DNA from: Thauera sp. JM12B12
GTDB taxonomy: Bacteria; Pseudomonadota; Gammaproteobacteria; Burkholderiales; Rhodocyclaceae
Direction: 5' to 3'
DNA length: 64,000 nucleotides
Assembly: GCF_039614725.1 (NCBI RefSeq)
Contig: NZ_CP154859.1
Location: 1,054,001-1,118,000 of the forward strand
Shown piece after piece: positions 1-20,770 of the stretch. Each line of letters opens with the position of its first letter. The stretch's first letter is position 1. The translations under genes were made by a program, and so were the position numbers. The notes under the pieces were generated by a model, which saw only the letters and a program-made list of their open reading frames with translations, was not told where the DNA came from and did not search any database.

Positions 1-435
1 GCCAAGCCTCGAACTGCCGGCGGCGTTGGCGTGACGGAACACGTCGCCGCAGCGGTCCACGCCCGGGCCCTTGCCGTACCACATCGCGAACACGCCCTGG
101 TACTCGGCCTGTGGGTTGAGGTTGACCTGCTGCGAGCCCCACACGGCGGTGGCGGCAAGATCTTCGTTTACACCGGGTTGAAAAACGATATGGCGTGTCT
201 GCAGGTGCTTGCGTGCCTTCCAGAGCGTCTGGTCCAGGCCGCCGAGCGGCGAGCCCCGGTAGCCGGAGACGAAGCCCGCGGTGTTGAGCCCCGCGGCTTC
301 GTCGCGCGCCTTCTGGATCAGCAGCAGCCGCACCAGCGCCTGGTAGCCGCTCAGATAGACACGTCCCGATTCGCGGGTGTATTTGTCGTCCAGGCTCGGG
401 GCGCGGCTGACTGCGCCCAGGTCGGCTTCTGCCAT
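1..435 (-). CDS. indolepyruvate ferredoxin oxidoreductase family protein, N-terminal part (cut by window edge)
   Basis: This is the first 145 codons of a gene that continues past the left edge. The ATG at 435 is preceded on the minus strand by a strong AGGAGGA ribosome site. The residues LDDKYTRESGRVYLSG, GLNTAGFVSGYRGSPLGG, NEDLAATAVWGSQQVN and MWYGKGPGVDR match the thiamine-diphosphate N-terminal domain of the fused indolepyruvate:ferredoxin oxidoreductases (family length about 1,150 residues), which oxidatively decarboxylate aryl-pyruvates to acyl-CoA with ferredoxin as acceptor. The exact 2-oxoacid substrate cannot be told from this fragment. It is divergent from the tRNA genes. Confidence 0.88.
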   Translation of the reverse strand, partial: MAEADLGAVSRAPSLDDKYTRESGRVYLSGYQALVRLLLIQKARDEAAGLNTAGFVSGYRGSPLGGLDQTLWKARKHLQTRHIVFQPGVNEDLAATAVWGSQQVNLNPQAEYQGVFAMWYGKGPGVDRCGDVFRHANAAGSSRLG

Positions 436-721
436 GGTCGTCTCCTCCTGCCTTGGGTGGTGGCGTCGGATGCCGCGCAACCCCGCAATCCCCGCCTCGT
501 GGGCGACGACGACGGAGCGCCTCGATTCAGACTAGACCTGCGCCCTGTGGGGCTCAATCGCTGATTACCCGCAAGCGCCGGCCGAGGGCAAGCGCGCCCG
601 GCAGCGCATGTCGCGTCCGAGGTGTCGACCAGTGGCCGGGAGGGAAGTTGCCCGGGCCCGGCGGCGCGGGCAGAGGCGCAATGGCCTCGACCGTCCGTGT
701 CGAAAAAAAGCGCGAAAAGAT
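436..721. other. intergenic region between the oxidoreductase gene and the tRNA operon
   Basis: I see no convincing gene here: the short open frames have no ribosome site or recognisable sequence. The left end holds the minus-strand ribosome site of the oxidoreductase gene and presumably its promoter, although no clear minus-strand -35/-10 pair stands out. The right end leads into the strong tRNA promoter. Confidence 0.6.
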
Positions 722-750
722 TTGACACCACATCACGCGGGCACTATAGT
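722..750 (+). promoter_or_regulatory. strong sigma-70 promoter of the tRNA-tuf operon
   Basis: A perfect TTGACA (722-727) lies 17 bp upstream of TATAGT (745-750). Transcription would start at about 757, some ten bases before the mature tRNA-Tyr. A near-consensus promoter fits a stable-RNA operon. No FIS-type site was identified. Confidence 0.85.
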
Positions 751-766
751 GCGGGGCTTCCCGGAC

Positions 767-851
767 GGAGGGATACCCAAGCGGTCAACGGGATCAGACT
801 GTAAATCTGACGGCTCAGCCTTCGAAGGTTCGAATCCTTCTCCCTCCACCA
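767..851 (+). tRNA. tRNA-Tyr (anticodon GTA)
   Basis: An 85-nt tRNA with encoded CCA. The acceptor arms GGAGGGA (767-773) and TCCCTCC (841-847) pair, the anticodon loop CTGTAAA carries GTA at 801-803, and a long variable arm marks it as class II, as expected for bacterial tRNA-Tyr. The T arm reads GGTTCGAATCC. It is first in a tRNA cluster leading into tuf, as in the tyrU-glyT-thrT-tufB operon of E. coli. Confidence 0.97.
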
Positions 852-945
852 AGTTTCGGTCGTGCCGCGGCGGCAAGCGGACGGCGTAGCGGATGCAGTG
901 AATCGGCTGCAAGCGGTGTGCAAGCGAACGCAGTTGCAGGCGTGT

Positions 946-1019
946 GCGGGTGTAGCTCAATGGTAGAGCTGAAGCCTTCCAAGCTTAAGACGAGGGTTCG
1001 ATTCCCTTCACCCGCTCCA
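946..1019 (+). tRNA. tRNA-Gly (anticodon TCC)
   Basis: A 74-nt tRNA with encoded CCA (1017-1019). Acceptor GCGGGTG pairs with CACCCGC, and the anticodon loop CTTCCAA has TCC at 978-980. It lies between tRNA-Tyr and tRNA-Thr in the same transcript, separated by spacers of 94 and 27 nt. Confidence 0.97.
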
Positions 1020-1046
1020 TCGATGCTGTGTTCGCAAGGTTTCGGA

Positions 1047-1121
<75 letters not shown>

Positions 1122-1205
1122 TTCATTTTCTGCCTGACCTGGGCGGCGGCCCATTCGTGTGGCTGCCGCATCGGTTTTTCTGGTTCTGATTTTAAGGATA
1201 GTGAT

Positions 1206-2396
1206 ATGGCTAAGGGTAAGTTCGAGCGCACTAAGCCGCACGTGAACGTCGGCACGATCGGTCACGTTGACCATGGCAAGACCACGCTGACCGCTGCGAT
1301 CACCACGATCCTGTCGAAGAAGTTCGGCGGCGAGGCGAAGGCTTACGACCAGATCGACGCGGCGCCGGAAGAGAAGGCGCGCGGCATCACCATCAACACC
1401 GCGCACGTCGAGTACGAGACCGCCACGCGCCACTACGCGCACGTGGATTGCCCGGGTCACGCCGACTACGTGAAGAACATGATCACCGGTGCCGCGCAGA
1501 TGGACGGCGCGATCCTGGTGTGCTCGGCCGCTGACGGCCCGATGCCGCAGACCCGCGAGCACATCCTGCTGGCGCGTCAGGTCGGCGTGCCGTACATCAT
1601 CGTGTTCCTGAACAAGTGCGACATGGTCGACGACGAAGAGCTGCTCGAGCTCGTCGAGATGGAAGTGCGCGAGCTGCTGTCGAAGTACGACTTCCCGGGC
1701 GACGACATTCCCATCGTCAAGGGTTCGGCGCTGAAGGCGCTCGAGGGCGACCAGTCCGAGATCGGCGAGCCGGCGATCTTCCGCCTGGCCGACGCGCTGG
1801 ATAGCTACATTCCGACCCCCGAGCGTGCGATCGACAAGCCCTTCCTGCTGCCGATCGAGGACGTGTTCTCGATCTCGGGCCGCGGTACGGTGGTGACCGG
1901 TCGTGTCGAGCGTGGCATCGTCAAGGTTGGCGAGGAAATCGAGATCGTCGGCATCAAGCCCACGGTCAAGACCACCTGCACCGGCGTGGAAATGTTCCGC
2001 AAGCTGCTCGACCAGGGTCAGGCCGGTGACAACGTCGGCGTGCTGCTGCGCGGCACCAAGCGTGAGGACGTCGAGCGCGGTCAGGTGTTGTGCAAGCCGG
2101 GTTCGATCACCCCGCACACCCACTTCACCGGCGAGATCTACGTGCTGTCGAAGGAAGAGGGCGGCCGTCACACCCCGTTCTTCAACAACTACCGTCCGCA
2201 GTTCTACTTCCGTACGACGGACGTGACCGGTTCGATCTCGCTGCCCGAAGGCACCGAGATGGTCATGCCGGGCGACAACGTGTCGATCACCGTCAAGCTG
2301 ATCGCCCCGATCGCCATGGAAGAAGGCCTGCGCTTCGCGATCCGCGAAGGTGGTCGCACCGTCGGCGCCGGCGTCGTCGCCAAGATCATCGAGTAA
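1206..2396 (+). CDS. tuf: elongation factor Tu, first copy
   Basis: EF-Tu (396 aa) is the GTPase that delivers aminoacyl-tRNA to the ribosome. The start is the ATG at 1206 ([12 protein letters not shown]), after an AAGGA site; the frame is open further upstream through the tRNA-Thr region but that is not coding. The P-loop GHVDHGKT is at residues 19-26, with DCPGH near 81 and NKCD near 136, then the two beta-barrel domains. It matches the copy at 17799 except for residue 185 (Glu here, Asp there) and residue 251 (Lys here, Arg there). It is co-transcribed with the upstream tRNAs, like tufB of E. coli. Confidence 0.99.
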   Translation: MAKGKFERTKPHVNVGTIGHVDHGKTTLTAAITTILSKKFGGEAKAYDQIDAAPEEKARGITINTAHVEYETATRHYAHVDCPGHADYVKNMITGAAQMDGAILVCSAADGPMPQTREHILLARQVGVPYIIVFLNKCDMVDDEELLELVEMEVRELLSKYDFPGDDIPIVKGSALKALEGDQSEIGEPAIFRLADALDSYIPTPERAIDKPFLLPIEDVFSISGRGTVVTGRVERGIVKVGEEIEIVGIKPTVKTTCTGVEMFRKLLDQGQAGDNVGVLLRGTKREDVERGQVLCKPGSITPHTHFTGEIYVLSKEEGGRHTPFFNNYRPQFYFRTTDVTGSISLPEGTEMVMPGDNVSITVKLIAPIAMEEGLRFAIREGGRTVGAGVVAKIIE

Positions 2397-2417
2397 TTCG
2401 CTCGCTGATTGCCAGAC

Positions 2418-2441
2418 AAGCGCACCCGCTCGGGTGCGCTT
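2418..2441 (+). terminator. hairpin after tuf (weak terminator or processing site)
   Basis: A perfect 10-bp stem, AAGCGCACCC / GGGTGCGCTT, with a GCTC loop lies 21 bp after the tuf stop and just before tRNA-Trp. The T tract is short (TTT then GCAG), so partial termination or an RNA-processing signal is as likely as full termination. Confidence 0.6.
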
Positions 2442-2456
2442 TGCAGTCTCTGCTGC

Positions 2457-2532
2457 AGGGGTATAGCTCAACTGGCAGAGCGTCGGTCTCCAAAACCGAA
2501 GGTTGGGGGTTCGATTCCCTCTGCCCCTGCCA
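2457..2532 (+). tRNA. tRNA-Trp (anticodon CCA)
   Basis: A 76-nt tRNA with encoded CCA (2530-2532). Acceptor AGGGGTA pairs with TGCCCCT, including one T-G wobble. The anticodon loop CTCCAAA carries CCA at 2490-2492. It sits between tuf and secE, an order shared by many beta- and gammaproteobacteria. Confidence 0.97.
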
Positions 2533-2556
2533 TATTTTTCCGGGTGGTTATCCGCA

Positions 2557-2904
2557 ATGGCCGATAAGTTGAAATTCGCGCTGGCGCTGGCACTGTTGGC
2601 AGCCGGCGTGGTCGGCTTCTATCTGCTCGCCGAGCAGCCGCTCGTGCTGCGCGTATTGTCCGTTCTCGTGGGTCTGGGTGCCGGTGTCGCCGTTGCCTCG
2701 ATGTCCGAGCCGGGGCGCCGCTTCATCGGCTTTGCGCGTGAATCGATCACCGAAACCAAGAAGGTCGTCTGGCCGAGCCGCAAGGAAACCACGCAGACCA
2801 CGGGTCTGGTGTTCGCCTTCGTGGTCGTCATGGCGATCTTCCTGTGGTTGACGGACAAGAGCCTGGAATGGGTTCTGTACGATCTCGTTCTGGGTTGGAA
2901 GTGA
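2557..2904 (+). CDS. secE: preprotein translocase subunit SecE
   Basis: SecE (115 aa) clamps the SecY channel in the inner membrane. The start ATG at 2557 (MADKLKFAL) lies 24 nt after tRNA-Trp; an in-frame ATG at 2503 falls inside the tRNA and is not used. Three hydrophobic segments are visible (about residues 8-26, 29-47 and 85-105), the three-helix form known from E. coli. The conserved amphipathic stretch [17 protein letters not shown] precedes the last helix. One base separates the stop from nusG, so the two are translated together. Confidence 0.96.
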   Translation: MADKLKFALALALLAAGVVGFYLLAEQPLVLRVLSVLVGLGAGVAVASMSEPGRRFIGFARESITETKKVVWPSRKETTQTTGLVFAFVVVMAIFLWLTDKSLEWVLYDLVLGWK

Positions 2905-2905
2905 T

Positions 2906-3439
2906 ATGACCAAGCGTTGGTATGTGGTTCACGCCTATTCGGGCTTCGAGAAGTCCGTTCAGCGCGCGCTCATCGACCGTGTGAACAGGTCGGGCATGCA
3001 GGACAGCTTCGGCCAGATCCTGGTGCCGGTCGAGGAAGTCATCGAGATGCGCGGCGGTCAGAAGACCGTCACCGAGCGCAAGTTCTTCCCCGGCTACGTC
3101 CTCGTCGAGATGGAGATGAATGACGAGAGCTGGCACCTGGTGAAGTCCACGCCCAAGGTCACCGGCTTTGTCGGCGGCACCGCGAACAAGCCCGCGCCGA
3201 TCTCCGAGAAGGAGGTCGAGAAGATCATGCAGCAGATGCAGGATGGCGTGGACAAGCCCCGTCCGAAGGTGCTGTTCGAGATCGGCGAGGTGGTTCGCGT
3301 CAAGGAAGGTCCCTTCACCGACTTCCATGGCTCGGTGGAGGACGCCAACTACGAGAAGAACAAGCTGCGCGTGTCGGTGACCATCTTCGGTCGCGCCACG
3401 CCGGTCGAACTCGATTTCGCACAGGTCGAAAAGACCTGA
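2906..3439 (+). CDS. nusG: transcription termination/antitermination factor NusG
   Basis: NusG (177 aa) binds RNA polymerase, suppresses pausing and links it to Rho or ribosomal S10. The N-terminal NGN domain ([17 protein letters not shown], about residues 1-115) and the C-terminal KOW domain ([16 protein letters not shown], about 125-177) are both complete. It follows secE by one base. The hairpins at 3446-3496 separate it from rplK. Confidence 0.98.
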   Translation: MTKRWYVVHAYSGFEKSVQRALIDRVNRSGMQDSFGQILVPVEEVIEMRGGQKTVTERKFFPGYVLVEMEMNDESWHLVKSTPKVTGFVGGTANKPAPISEKEVEKIMQQMQDGVDKPRPKVLFEIGEVVRVKEGPFTDFHGSVEDANYEKNKLRVSVTIFGRATPVELDFAQVEKT

Positions 3440-3445
3440 GCAAGG

Positions 3446-3496
3446 CGGCAGGCCGCGAGGCCTGCCGAAGCCCGTTCACGCTCCTTCGGGAGCGTG
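3446..3496 (+). promoter_or_regulatory. two consecutive mRNA hairpins between nusG and rplK
   Basis: The first stem is CGGCAGGCC / GGCCTGCCG (3446-3467, 9 bp, loop GCGA). The second is CACGCTCC / GGAGCGTG (3477-3496, 8 bp) closed by a UUCG tetraloop. No T tract follows, so they are not standard terminators. They may set message stability or allow partial attenuation between the secE-nusG and rplKA units. Confidence 0.6.
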
Positions 3497-3557
3497 GGGT
3501 ACGCGAGGAGCGCCGGATCGTCCGGTGCGCTAGCACTCATCACAGGAGCAAGCCGCA

Positions 3558-3989
3558 ATGGCAAAGAAAATCACTGGCTACGTAAAGCTGCAGGTGCCGG
3601 CCGGCAAGGCCAACCCCAGCCCCCCGATCGGTCCCGCGCTGGGTCAGCGCGGCCTGAACATCATGGAATTCTGCAAGGCGTTCAACGCCAAGACCCAGGG
3701 CATGGAGCCCGGTCTGCCGATTCCGGTGGTGATCACCGCCTACGCCGACAAGTCCTTCACCTTCATCATGAAGACGCCGCCGGCGACCGTGCTGATCAAG
3801 AAGGCGGCCGGTATCCAGAAGGGCTCGGCCAAGCCGCACACCGACAAGGTGGGCAAGATCACCCGCGCCCAGGTCGAAGACATCGCCAAGGCCAAGCAGC
3901 CCGACCTCACCGCTGCTGACCTCGAAGCCGCCGTGCGCACCATCGCCGGTTCCGCCCGCAGCATGGGCATCACCGTGGAGGGCCTGTAA
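3558..3989 (+). CDS. rplK: 50S ribosomal protein L11
   Basis: L11 (143 aa) forms the GTPase-associated centre with 23S rRNA and is needed for RelA activation. The proline-rich N-terminal domain ([13 protein letters not shown], residues 20-32) and the C-terminal rRNA-binding domain ending [11 protein letters not shown] are intact. Its ATG follows an AGGAGC site, and rplA begins two bases after its stop, so the pair is one translational unit. Confidence 0.98.
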   Translation: MAKKITGYVKLQVPAGKANPSPPIGPALGQRGLNIMEFCKAFNAKTQGMEPGLPIPVVITAYADKSFTFIMKTPPATVLIKKAAGIQKGSAKPHTDKVGKITRAQVEDIAKAKQPDLTAADLEAAVRTIAGSARSMGITVEGL

Positions 3990-3991
3990 TC

Positions 3992-4690
3992 ATGGCGAAG
4001 CTGTCCAAGCGAGTTCAGGCGCTGCGCGCCAAGGTTGACCGCAACCAGGCCTATCCGGTCGCCGACGCCCTGCGTCTGGTCAAGGAGTGCGCCACCGCCA
4101 AGTTCGACGAGTCGATCGACATCGCCGTGAATCTCGGCGTCGACGCGCGCAAGTCGGACCAGGTCGTGCGCGGCTCGGTCGTGCTGCCCGCAGGCACCGG
4201 CAAGTCGGTGCGCGTGGCCGTGTTCGCCCAGGGCGACAAGGCCGAGGCTGCCCGCGCTGCGGGTGCGGAAGTCGTCGGTTTCGACGACCTCGCCGAGCAG
4301 ATCAAGGCCGGCAACCTCAACTTCGACGTCTGCATCGCGACTCCGGACGCCATGCGCGTGGTCGGTCAGCTCGGTCAGATCCTCGGTCCGCGCGGCCTGA
4401 TGCCGAACCCGAAGGTCGGCACCGTGACCATGGACGTTGCGACCGCGGTCAAGAACGCCAAGGCCGGCCAGGTGCAGTACCGCACCGACAAGGCGGGTCT
4501 GGTGCACGCCACCATCGGCCGCGCCTCGTTCGAAGTCGACGCGCTGCAGCAGAACCTGTCGGCCTTCATCGACGCGCTGGTCAAGGCCAAGCCCGCTGCC
4601 GCGAAGGGTGTGTACCTCCGCCGTATCGCCGTCTCCAGCACCATGGGTGCGGGCGTGCGCGTGGAGCCGGGCAGCCTCAACGCTGCCTGA
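3992..4690 (+). CDS. rplA: 50S ribosomal protein L1
   Basis: L1 (232 aa) builds the mobile L1 stalk that guides E-site tRNA. The family signature [19 protein letters not shown] is present near residues 130-148. In E. coli L1 represses translation of its own rplK-rplA message by binding near the rplK start; an equivalent site here would be in the structured nusG-rplK spacer, which is an inference. Confidence 0.98.
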   Translation: MAKLSKRVQALRAKVDRNQAYPVADALRLVKECATAKFDESIDIAVNLGVDARKSDQVVRGSVVLPAGTGKSVRVAVFAQGDKAEAARAAGAEVVGFDDLAEQIKAGNLNFDVCIATPDAMRVVGQLGQILGPRGLMPNPKVGTVTMDVATAVKNAKAGQVQYRTDKAGLVHATIGRASFEVDALQQNLSAFIDALVKAKPAAAKGVYLRRIAVSSTMGAGVRVEPGSLNAA

Positions 4691-4943
4691 TTGCCTCGAT
4701 CGCCCGCGGCAGGCGGGCGATCCGAAGAACTTTGAGCCGTGGCTGCCCCCTGGGTGGCCCCGGATCGTCAAAGACCGCAGGTGTGTCGGCCGCGAGGCGA
4801 CGCTTAAGCATTCAGATGGCCTGCGCAGACGGTGTGCTCAGAACAGGATTTGGCCGGCTTGCCGGCCGCACTCCTGATCCAGGTCGCCGTGGGTGCGAAT
4901 CGCGACAGCGGTTCGCGTGTTGACTTGAAAGGAGGAAAGACCT
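4691..4943 (+). promoter_or_regulatory. structured leader of rplJ (candidate L10 autoregulatory region)
   Basis: This 253-nt gap has no gene but holds three hairpins: GATCGCCCGC / GCGGGCGATC (4698-4722), GGCCGGC / GCCGGCC (4852-4867) and GCGAATCGC / GCGGTTCGC (4895-4916, one wobble), the last ending 12 bases before the GGAGG site of rplJ. In other bacteria the L10-L12 complex binds the rplJ leader and represses translation. I infer the same role; the L10 kink-turn itself was not identified. Confidence 0.55.
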
Positions 4944-5447
4944 GTGGGTCTCAATCTCGATGACAAGAAAGCCGTAGTGGCTGAGGTGTCGGCACAAGTG
5001 GCCAACGCCCAGACGATCGCGGTGGCCGAGTATCGCGGCATTGCGGTGGGCGATCTCACCACGCTGCGTGCCAAGGCCCGCGAGTCTGGCGTGTACCTGC
5101 GCGTGCTGAAGAACACCCTGGTCCGTCGTGCGATCGCCGGCACCCCGTTCGAGGGTCTGGCGGGTGAGCTGACCGGTCCGCTGATCTATGGCATCTCGGC
5201 CGATCCGGTCGCTGCTGCCAAGGTGCTCAACGACTTCGCCAAGGGTAACGACAAGATCGTCCTGCGCGCTGGTTCCTATGCGGGCAACACGCTCGACAAG
5301 GCCGGTGTGCAAGCGCTCGCCTCGATCCCGAGCCGCGAGGAGCTGCTCGCCAAGCTGCTGGGCGTCATGCAGGCGCCGGTCTCCGGCATGGCCGGTGTGC
5401 TCGCAGCCCTCGCCAAGAAGCGCGAGGAAGAAGGCGCTGCCGCCTGA
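4944..5447 (+). CDS. rplJ: 50S ribosomal protein L10
   Basis: L10 (167 aa) anchors L7/L12 dimers at the base of the ribosomal stalk. It starts with GTG at 4944 ([15 protein letters not shown]), eight bases after a strong AAAGGAGG site. The N-terminal rRNA-binding domain is followed by the C-terminal helix ([16 protein letters not shown]) that carries the L7/L12 dimers. It probably shares its transcript with rplL. Confidence 0.97.
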   Translation: MGLNLDDKKAVVAEVSAQVANAQTIAVAEYRGIAVGDLTTLRAKARESGVYLRVLKNTLVRRAIAGTPFEGLAGELTGPLIYGISADPVAAAKVLNDFAKGNDKIVLRAGSYAGNTLDKAGVQALASIPSREELLAKLLGVMQAPVSGMAGVLAALAKKREEEGAAA

Positions 5448-5504
5448 TCGCGACATCCCGCTACGAAAGTTTTCGCAAAAATATCGATTCTGGAGTGATT
5501 TGAA

Positions 5505-5879
5505 ATGGCAATCAGCAAAGAAGACATCCTGGAAGCCGTTGCTGGCATGACCGTGATGGAACTGAACGACCTGGTCAAGGCGTTCGAAGAGAAGTTCGGC
5601 GTGTCCGCTGCCTCGCTGGCCGTGGCTGCCCCGGGTGCCGGCGCTGCCGCTGCCCCGGTTGAAGAGAAGACCGAATTCGACGTCGTGCTGCTCGAAGCCG
5701 GCGCCAAGAAGGTCGAGGTCATCAAGGTCGTCCGTGCCGCTACCGGCCTGGGCCTGAAGGAAGCCAAGGACCTGGTCGACGGCGCGCCGAAGACCGTGAA
5801 GGAAGCTGCGCCGAAGGCCGACGCCGAAGCGCTGAAGAAGCAACTGGAAGAAGCTGGCGCGAAGGTCGAAATCAAGTAA
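5505..5879 (+). CDS. rplL: 50S ribosomal protein L7/L12
   Basis: L7/L12 (124 aa) is the multi-copy stalk protein that recruits translational GTPases. The N-terminal dimer domain (about 1-36), an Ala/Pro/Gly-rich hinge (about 40-52) and the C-terminal factor-binding domain ([20 protein letters not shown]) are all present. The ribosome site is TGGAGTGA. The attenuator after the gene fits the need for more L7/L12 than RNA polymerase. Confidence 0.98.
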   Translation: MAISKEDILEAVAGMTVMELNDLVKAFEEKFGVSAASLAVAAPGAGAAAAPVEEKTEFDVVLLEAGAKKVEVIKVVRAATGLGLKEAKDLVDGAPKTVKEAAPKADAEALKKQLEEAGAKVEIK

Positions 5880-5897
5880 TATTCGACTTCCCAGCGG

Positions 5898-5923
5898 GGC
5901 TGGCACTCTTCGGAGTGCCGGCC
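5898..5923 (+). terminator. rplL-rpoB attenuator hairpin
   Basis: An 11-bp stem (GGCTGGCACTC / GAGTGCCGGCC, one wobble) is closed by a UUCG loop and followed by CTTTCGTGCTTTG. It lies 19 bp after rplL and 166 bp before rpoB. This is where E. coli has a partial terminator that lowers rpoBC expression; the weak T tract here also suggests partial read-through. Confidence 0.75.
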
Positions 5924-6089
5924 CTTTCGTGCTTTGTAATCGAGATTGCGGCCAGGTCCGCGATCGTCGATGGCAGGCCAGAGCGTTTGCCGATCGTCCG
6001 GCCGGGTTTGCAGTCTGACTGTCCGCTGCCGGAAACGCCCGAACGTTGTGTCCTGTCTTTCCGATGTTAGCCCTCTAGCCGGAGCATCC

Positions 6090-10223
<4,134 letters not shown>

Positions 10224-10308
10224 GCTGCCTGTTTCCTTCCCTGTAACCCGCCTGCGATTGAATCCCGGGGTCGCCGCGCATGATGCGGCGATCCGGATGG
10301 AGTGATAG

Positions 10309-14519
<4,211 letters not shown>

Positions 14520-14523
<4 letters not shown>

Positions 14524-14549
14524 CTTTCGGGCCAGCCTCGGACTAAACT
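14520..14549 (+). promoter_or_regulatory. candidate str-operon promoter overlapping the rpoC stop
   Basis: TTGACT (14520-14525) overlaps the rpoC stop codon and lies 18 bp before TAAACT (14544-14549). A run of six T follows at 14559-14564, so this short region could also terminate part of the rpoBC transcripts. It would drive rpsL-rpsG-fusA-tuf. Confidence 0.55.
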
Positions 14550-14606
14550 CCGGCCTCTTTTTTGTGGACTGACCAATCGTAGTCAGTCGCAGCCGGAATA
14601 ATCCGC

Positions 14607-14635
14607 CCGCGGCGGCCCATGGTGGGCTGCCGCGG
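14607..14635 (+). promoter_or_regulatory. 13-bp hairpin in the rpsL leader
   Basis: CCGCGGCGGCCCA (14607-14619) pairs with TGGGCTGCCGCGG (14623-14635) through a TGG loop with one wobble pair. It lies 22 bases before the rpsL start, with no T tract behind it. A regulatory or stabilising role in the str message is possible. No ribosomal-protein binding site is proven. Confidence 0.55.
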
Positions 14636-14657
14636 TCTTATGGGAAATTCTTAAGCT

Positions 14658-15035
14658 ATGCCAACAATCAATCAGCTTGTCCGCAAGCCGCGCCAGATGG
14701 AAGTTGCCAAGAGCAAGGTTCCGGCGCTCGAGGCCTGCCCGCAGAAGCGCGGCGTCTGCACGCGCGTGTACACCACGACCCCGAAGAAGCCGAACTCGGC
14801 GCTGCGTAAGGTCGCCAAGGTCCGTCTCACCAATGGCTTCGAGGTCATCTCGTACATCGGCGGTGAAGGCCACAACCTCCAGGAGCACTCGGTCGTGCTG
14901 ATCCGTGGCGGTCGTGTGAAGGACTTGCCGGGTGTGCGCTATCACATCGTCCGTGGCTCCCTCGACCTTCAGGGCGTCAAGGATCGTAAGCAGTCGCGCT
15001 CGAAGTACGGTGCCAAGCGCCCGAAGAAAGCTTGA
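14658..15035 (+). CDS. rpsL: 30S ribosomal protein S12
   Basis: S12 (125 aa) lines the decoding centre. The segment [18 protein letters not shown] carries the wild-type Lys at the classic streptomycin-resistance site, and [13 protein letters not shown] carries the second Lys, so the sequence shows no streptomycin-resistance substitution. The ribosome site is weak. It heads the str cluster, with rpsG 33 bp downstream. Confidence 0.99.
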   Translation: MPTINQLVRKPRQMEVAKSKVPALEACPQKRGVCTRVYTTTPKKPNSALRKVAKVRLTNGFEVISYIGGEGHNLQEHSVVLIRGGRVKDLPGVRYHIVRGSLDLQGVKDRKQSRSKYGAKRPKKA

Positions 15036-15056
15036 TTGTTGCTCCAGAAAAATTAG

Positions 15057-15539
<483 letters not shown>

Positions 15540-15647
15540 TTTTCTTCGCTAGCGGTAAATCGGGCCCTGCAAAGGGCTCGAATGTTTTCTAACGCACAGA
15601 ACAGTTCATCGCGCCCACGGGCGCGCATAACGGAAGGCAGGTATAAC

Positions 15648-17747
<2,100 letters not shown>

Positions 17748-17798
17748 CCCAGACAACGCAACCGTCTTTCAGCAACCTCAATACAAGGACCCGAGAAC

Positions 17799-18989
<1,191 letters not shown>

Positions 18990-19001
18990 GTGCTCGATCC
19001 C

Positions 19002-19026
19002 GGGGCGGTCGGTTCGCCGCCGCCCC
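19002..19026 (+). terminator. hairpin after the second tuf (partial terminator)
   Basis: GGGGCGG pairs with CCGCCCC and, after one bulged T, CGG pairs with CCG around a TTCG loop. T-rich sequence (CTCTTTGCGCTCTTTTTCG) follows a few bases later. It lies 12 bp after the tuf stop and 50 bp before rpsJ, a plausible attenuator that keeps tuf expression above that of the S10 genes. Confidence 0.5.
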
Positions 19027-19076
19027 GCCCGCTCTTTGCGCTCTTTTTCGCTGTACCAGCTCTTTAGGAAAAAACC

Positions 19077-19388
19077 ATGCAGAACCAGAAGATCCGCATC
19101 CGCCTCAAGGCCTTCGACTATCGCCTGATCGATCAGTCGGCTCTGGAGATCGTCGATACCGCCAAGCGCACCGGCGCCGTCGTCCGTGGTCCCGTGCCGC
19201 TGCCGACCCGCATCGAGCGCTTCGACCTGCTGCGTTCGCCGCACGTCAACAAGGCCTCGCGCGACCAGATGGAGATCCGCACCCATCAGCGTCTGATGGA
19301 CATCATCGACCCGACCGACAAGACGGTCGATGCGCTGATGAAGCTGGACCTGCCCGCGGGCGTGGATGTCGAGATCAAGCTCCAGTAA
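19077..19388 (+). CDS. rpsJ: 30S ribosomal protein S10
   Basis: S10 (103 aa) is a 30S head protein that, as NusE, also joins antitermination complexes with NusB and NusG. The conserved core [16 protein letters not shown] and the long loop with [18 protein letters not shown] are complete. The start follows TTTAGGAAAAAACC. A 112-bp spacer with its own promoter-like element separates it from rplC. Confidence 0.98.
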   Translation: MQNQKIRIRLKAFDYRLIDQSALEIVDTAKRTGAVVRGPVPLPTRIERFDLLRSPHVNKASRDQMEIRTHQRLMDIIDPTDKTVDALMKLDLPAGVDVEIKLQ

Positions 19389-19399
19389 GCACGCCCTGC

Positions 19400-19429
19400 T
19401 TGCGGAAGTTTGGAACAGGCCGGTATAAT
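19400..19429 (+). promoter_or_regulatory. candidate promoter upstream of rplC, with the -10 box in a hairpin loop
   Basis: A perfect TATAAT (19424-19429) lies 18 bp after TTGCGG (19400-19405). The -10 box is flanked by AGGCCGG and CCGGCCT, so the same bases form a 7-bp stem with TATAAT as the loop, followed by TTTGTGCCTTTT. It could be a promoter, a terminator for read-through transcripts, or both. Confidence 0.55.
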
Positions 19430-19500
19430 CCGGCCTTTGTGCCTTTTGGCGCAATAATTGTGACCCCCGGTCAATCGCAACCGGGATTCAGGAGAAAAAA

Positions 19501-20139
19501 ATGAGTCTAGGCCTTGTAGGACGCAAGGTCGGCATGACTCGCATCTTCGCTGAGGATGGCAAGACCATCCCGGTGACGGTGCTTGACGTGTCGGACAATC
19601 GTGTGTCCCAGATCAAGACGGTCGAAACCGACGGCTACGCCGCGGTTCAGGTCGCTTATGGCAAGCGCCGCGCCAGCCGGATCACCAAGCCGGTCGCGGG
19701 TCATCTCGCCAAGGCGGGTGTCGAGCCCTGCCGCGGTATCAAGGAGTTCCGTGTCGAGGCCGAGCAGGCCGGCGGCATGAATGCCGGCGATGCGATCGGT
19801 GCGGATCTCTTCCAGGTCGGCCAGAAGGTCGATGTCACCGGTGTGACGATCGGTAAGGGCTTCTCGGGTCCGATCAAGCGTCACAACTTCTCGTCGAACC
19901 GCGCCTCTCACGGTAACTCGATCTCGCACAACTCCCCGGGTTCCATCGGTATGGCCCAGGATCCGGGTCGTGTGTTTCCCGGCAAGCGCATGGCGGGCCA
20001 GTACGGCAACGTGCAGCGCACCACGCAGGGTCTCGAGATCGTTCGTGTGGATGTCGAGCGCCAGCTCCTTCTCGTGAAGGGTGCGGTGCCGGGTGCCAAG
20101 GGTGGCGACGTCGTCGTCCGTCCGGCGGTCAAGGCCTGA
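19501..20139 (+). CDS. rplC: 50S ribosomal protein L3
   Basis: L3 (212 aa) is an early-assembly protein reaching the peptidyl-transferase centre. The start is at 19501 ([16 protein letters not shown]) after CAGGAGAAAAAA. The extended loop with [16 protein letters not shown] and [16 protein letters not shown] is present and includes the glutamine that PrmB methylates in other bacteria. rplD begins 10 bp later. Confidence 0.98.
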   Translation: MSLGLVGRKVGMTRIFAEDGKTIPVTVLDVSDNRVSQIKTVETDGYAAVQVAYGKRRASRITKPVAGHLAKAGVEPCRGIKEFRVEAEQAGGMNAGDAIGADLFQVGQKVDVTGVTIGKGFSGPIKRHNFSSNRASHGNSISHNSPGSIGMAQDPGRVFPGKRMAGQYGNVQRTTQGLEIVRVDVERQLLLVKGAVPGAKGGDVVVRPAVKA

Positions 20140-20149
20140 GGAGCGCGCA

Positions 20150-20770
20150 ATGGAACTGAAACTCTTGAATGAGCAGGGTCAGGCTGCGTCGACGCTCGAG
20201 GCGTCCGATGTGCTGTTTGGCCGTGACTACAACGAAGCCCTGGTGCACCAGGTGGTGACCGCCTACATGGCGAATGCCCGTTCCGGCAATCGCAAGCAGA
20301 AGGGTCGCTCCGAGATCGCCAAGTCCACCCGCAAGCCGTTCCGTCAGAAGGGTACGGGCAACGCCCGCGCCGGTATGGCGTCGAGCCCGTTGTGGCGTGG
20401 GGGCGGCAAGATCTTCCCGAACACTCCGGATGAGAACTTCAGCCAGAAGGTCAATCGCAAGATGTACCGCGCCGGCGTTGCTGCGATCCTGTCGCAGCTC
20501 GCGCGTGAAGACCGTCTGGCGGTGGTGGAGGACTTCAGCGTCGAGGCGCCGAAGACCCGTCTGCTGTCTCAGAAGCTGAAGGGGATGGGTCTGGACTCGG
20601 TCCTGGTCATCACCGACGAAATCGATGAGAACCTGTTCCTCTCCTCGCGCAACCTCCACCAGGTGCTGGTGCTGGAAGTCAACGAGGCGGATCCGGTGTC
20701 GCTCGTGCGTTTCCCGAAGGTGCTCGTCACCAAGGGTGCACTGGCGAAGATGGAGGAAGCGTGGCAATGA
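20150..20770 (+). CDS. rplD: 50S ribosomal protein L4
   Basis: L4 (206 aa) lines the peptide exit tunnel and in E. coli represses the S10 operon. The start is the ATG at 20150 ([11 protein letters not shown]) after TGAGGAGCG; an in-frame extension to 20081 lies inside rplC. The tunnel loop ([20 protein letters not shown]) is intact. The last four bases overlap the rplW start (ATGA). Confidence 0.97.
   Translation: MELKLLNEQGQAASTLEASDVLFGRDYNEALVHQVVTAYMANARSGNRKQKGRSEIAKSTRKPFRQKGTGNARAGMASSPLWRGGGKIFPNTPDENFSQKVNRKMYRAGVAAILSQLAREDRLAVVEDFSVEAPKTRLLSQKLKGMGLDSVLVITDEIDENLFLSSRNLHQVLVLEVNEADPVSLVRFPKVLVTKGALAKMEEAWQ

Noticed and set aside
5946-6089. N-terminal extension of rpoB by 48 codons
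   Set aside because: The extension covers the spacer after the attenuator, is not conserved RpoB sequence, and the ATG at 6090 has its own ribosome site.
15582-15647. ATG start for fusA 22 codons upstream
   Set aside because: The conserved EF-G N-terminus begins at the GTG at 15648, which has a good ribosome site. The upstream residues are not family sequence.
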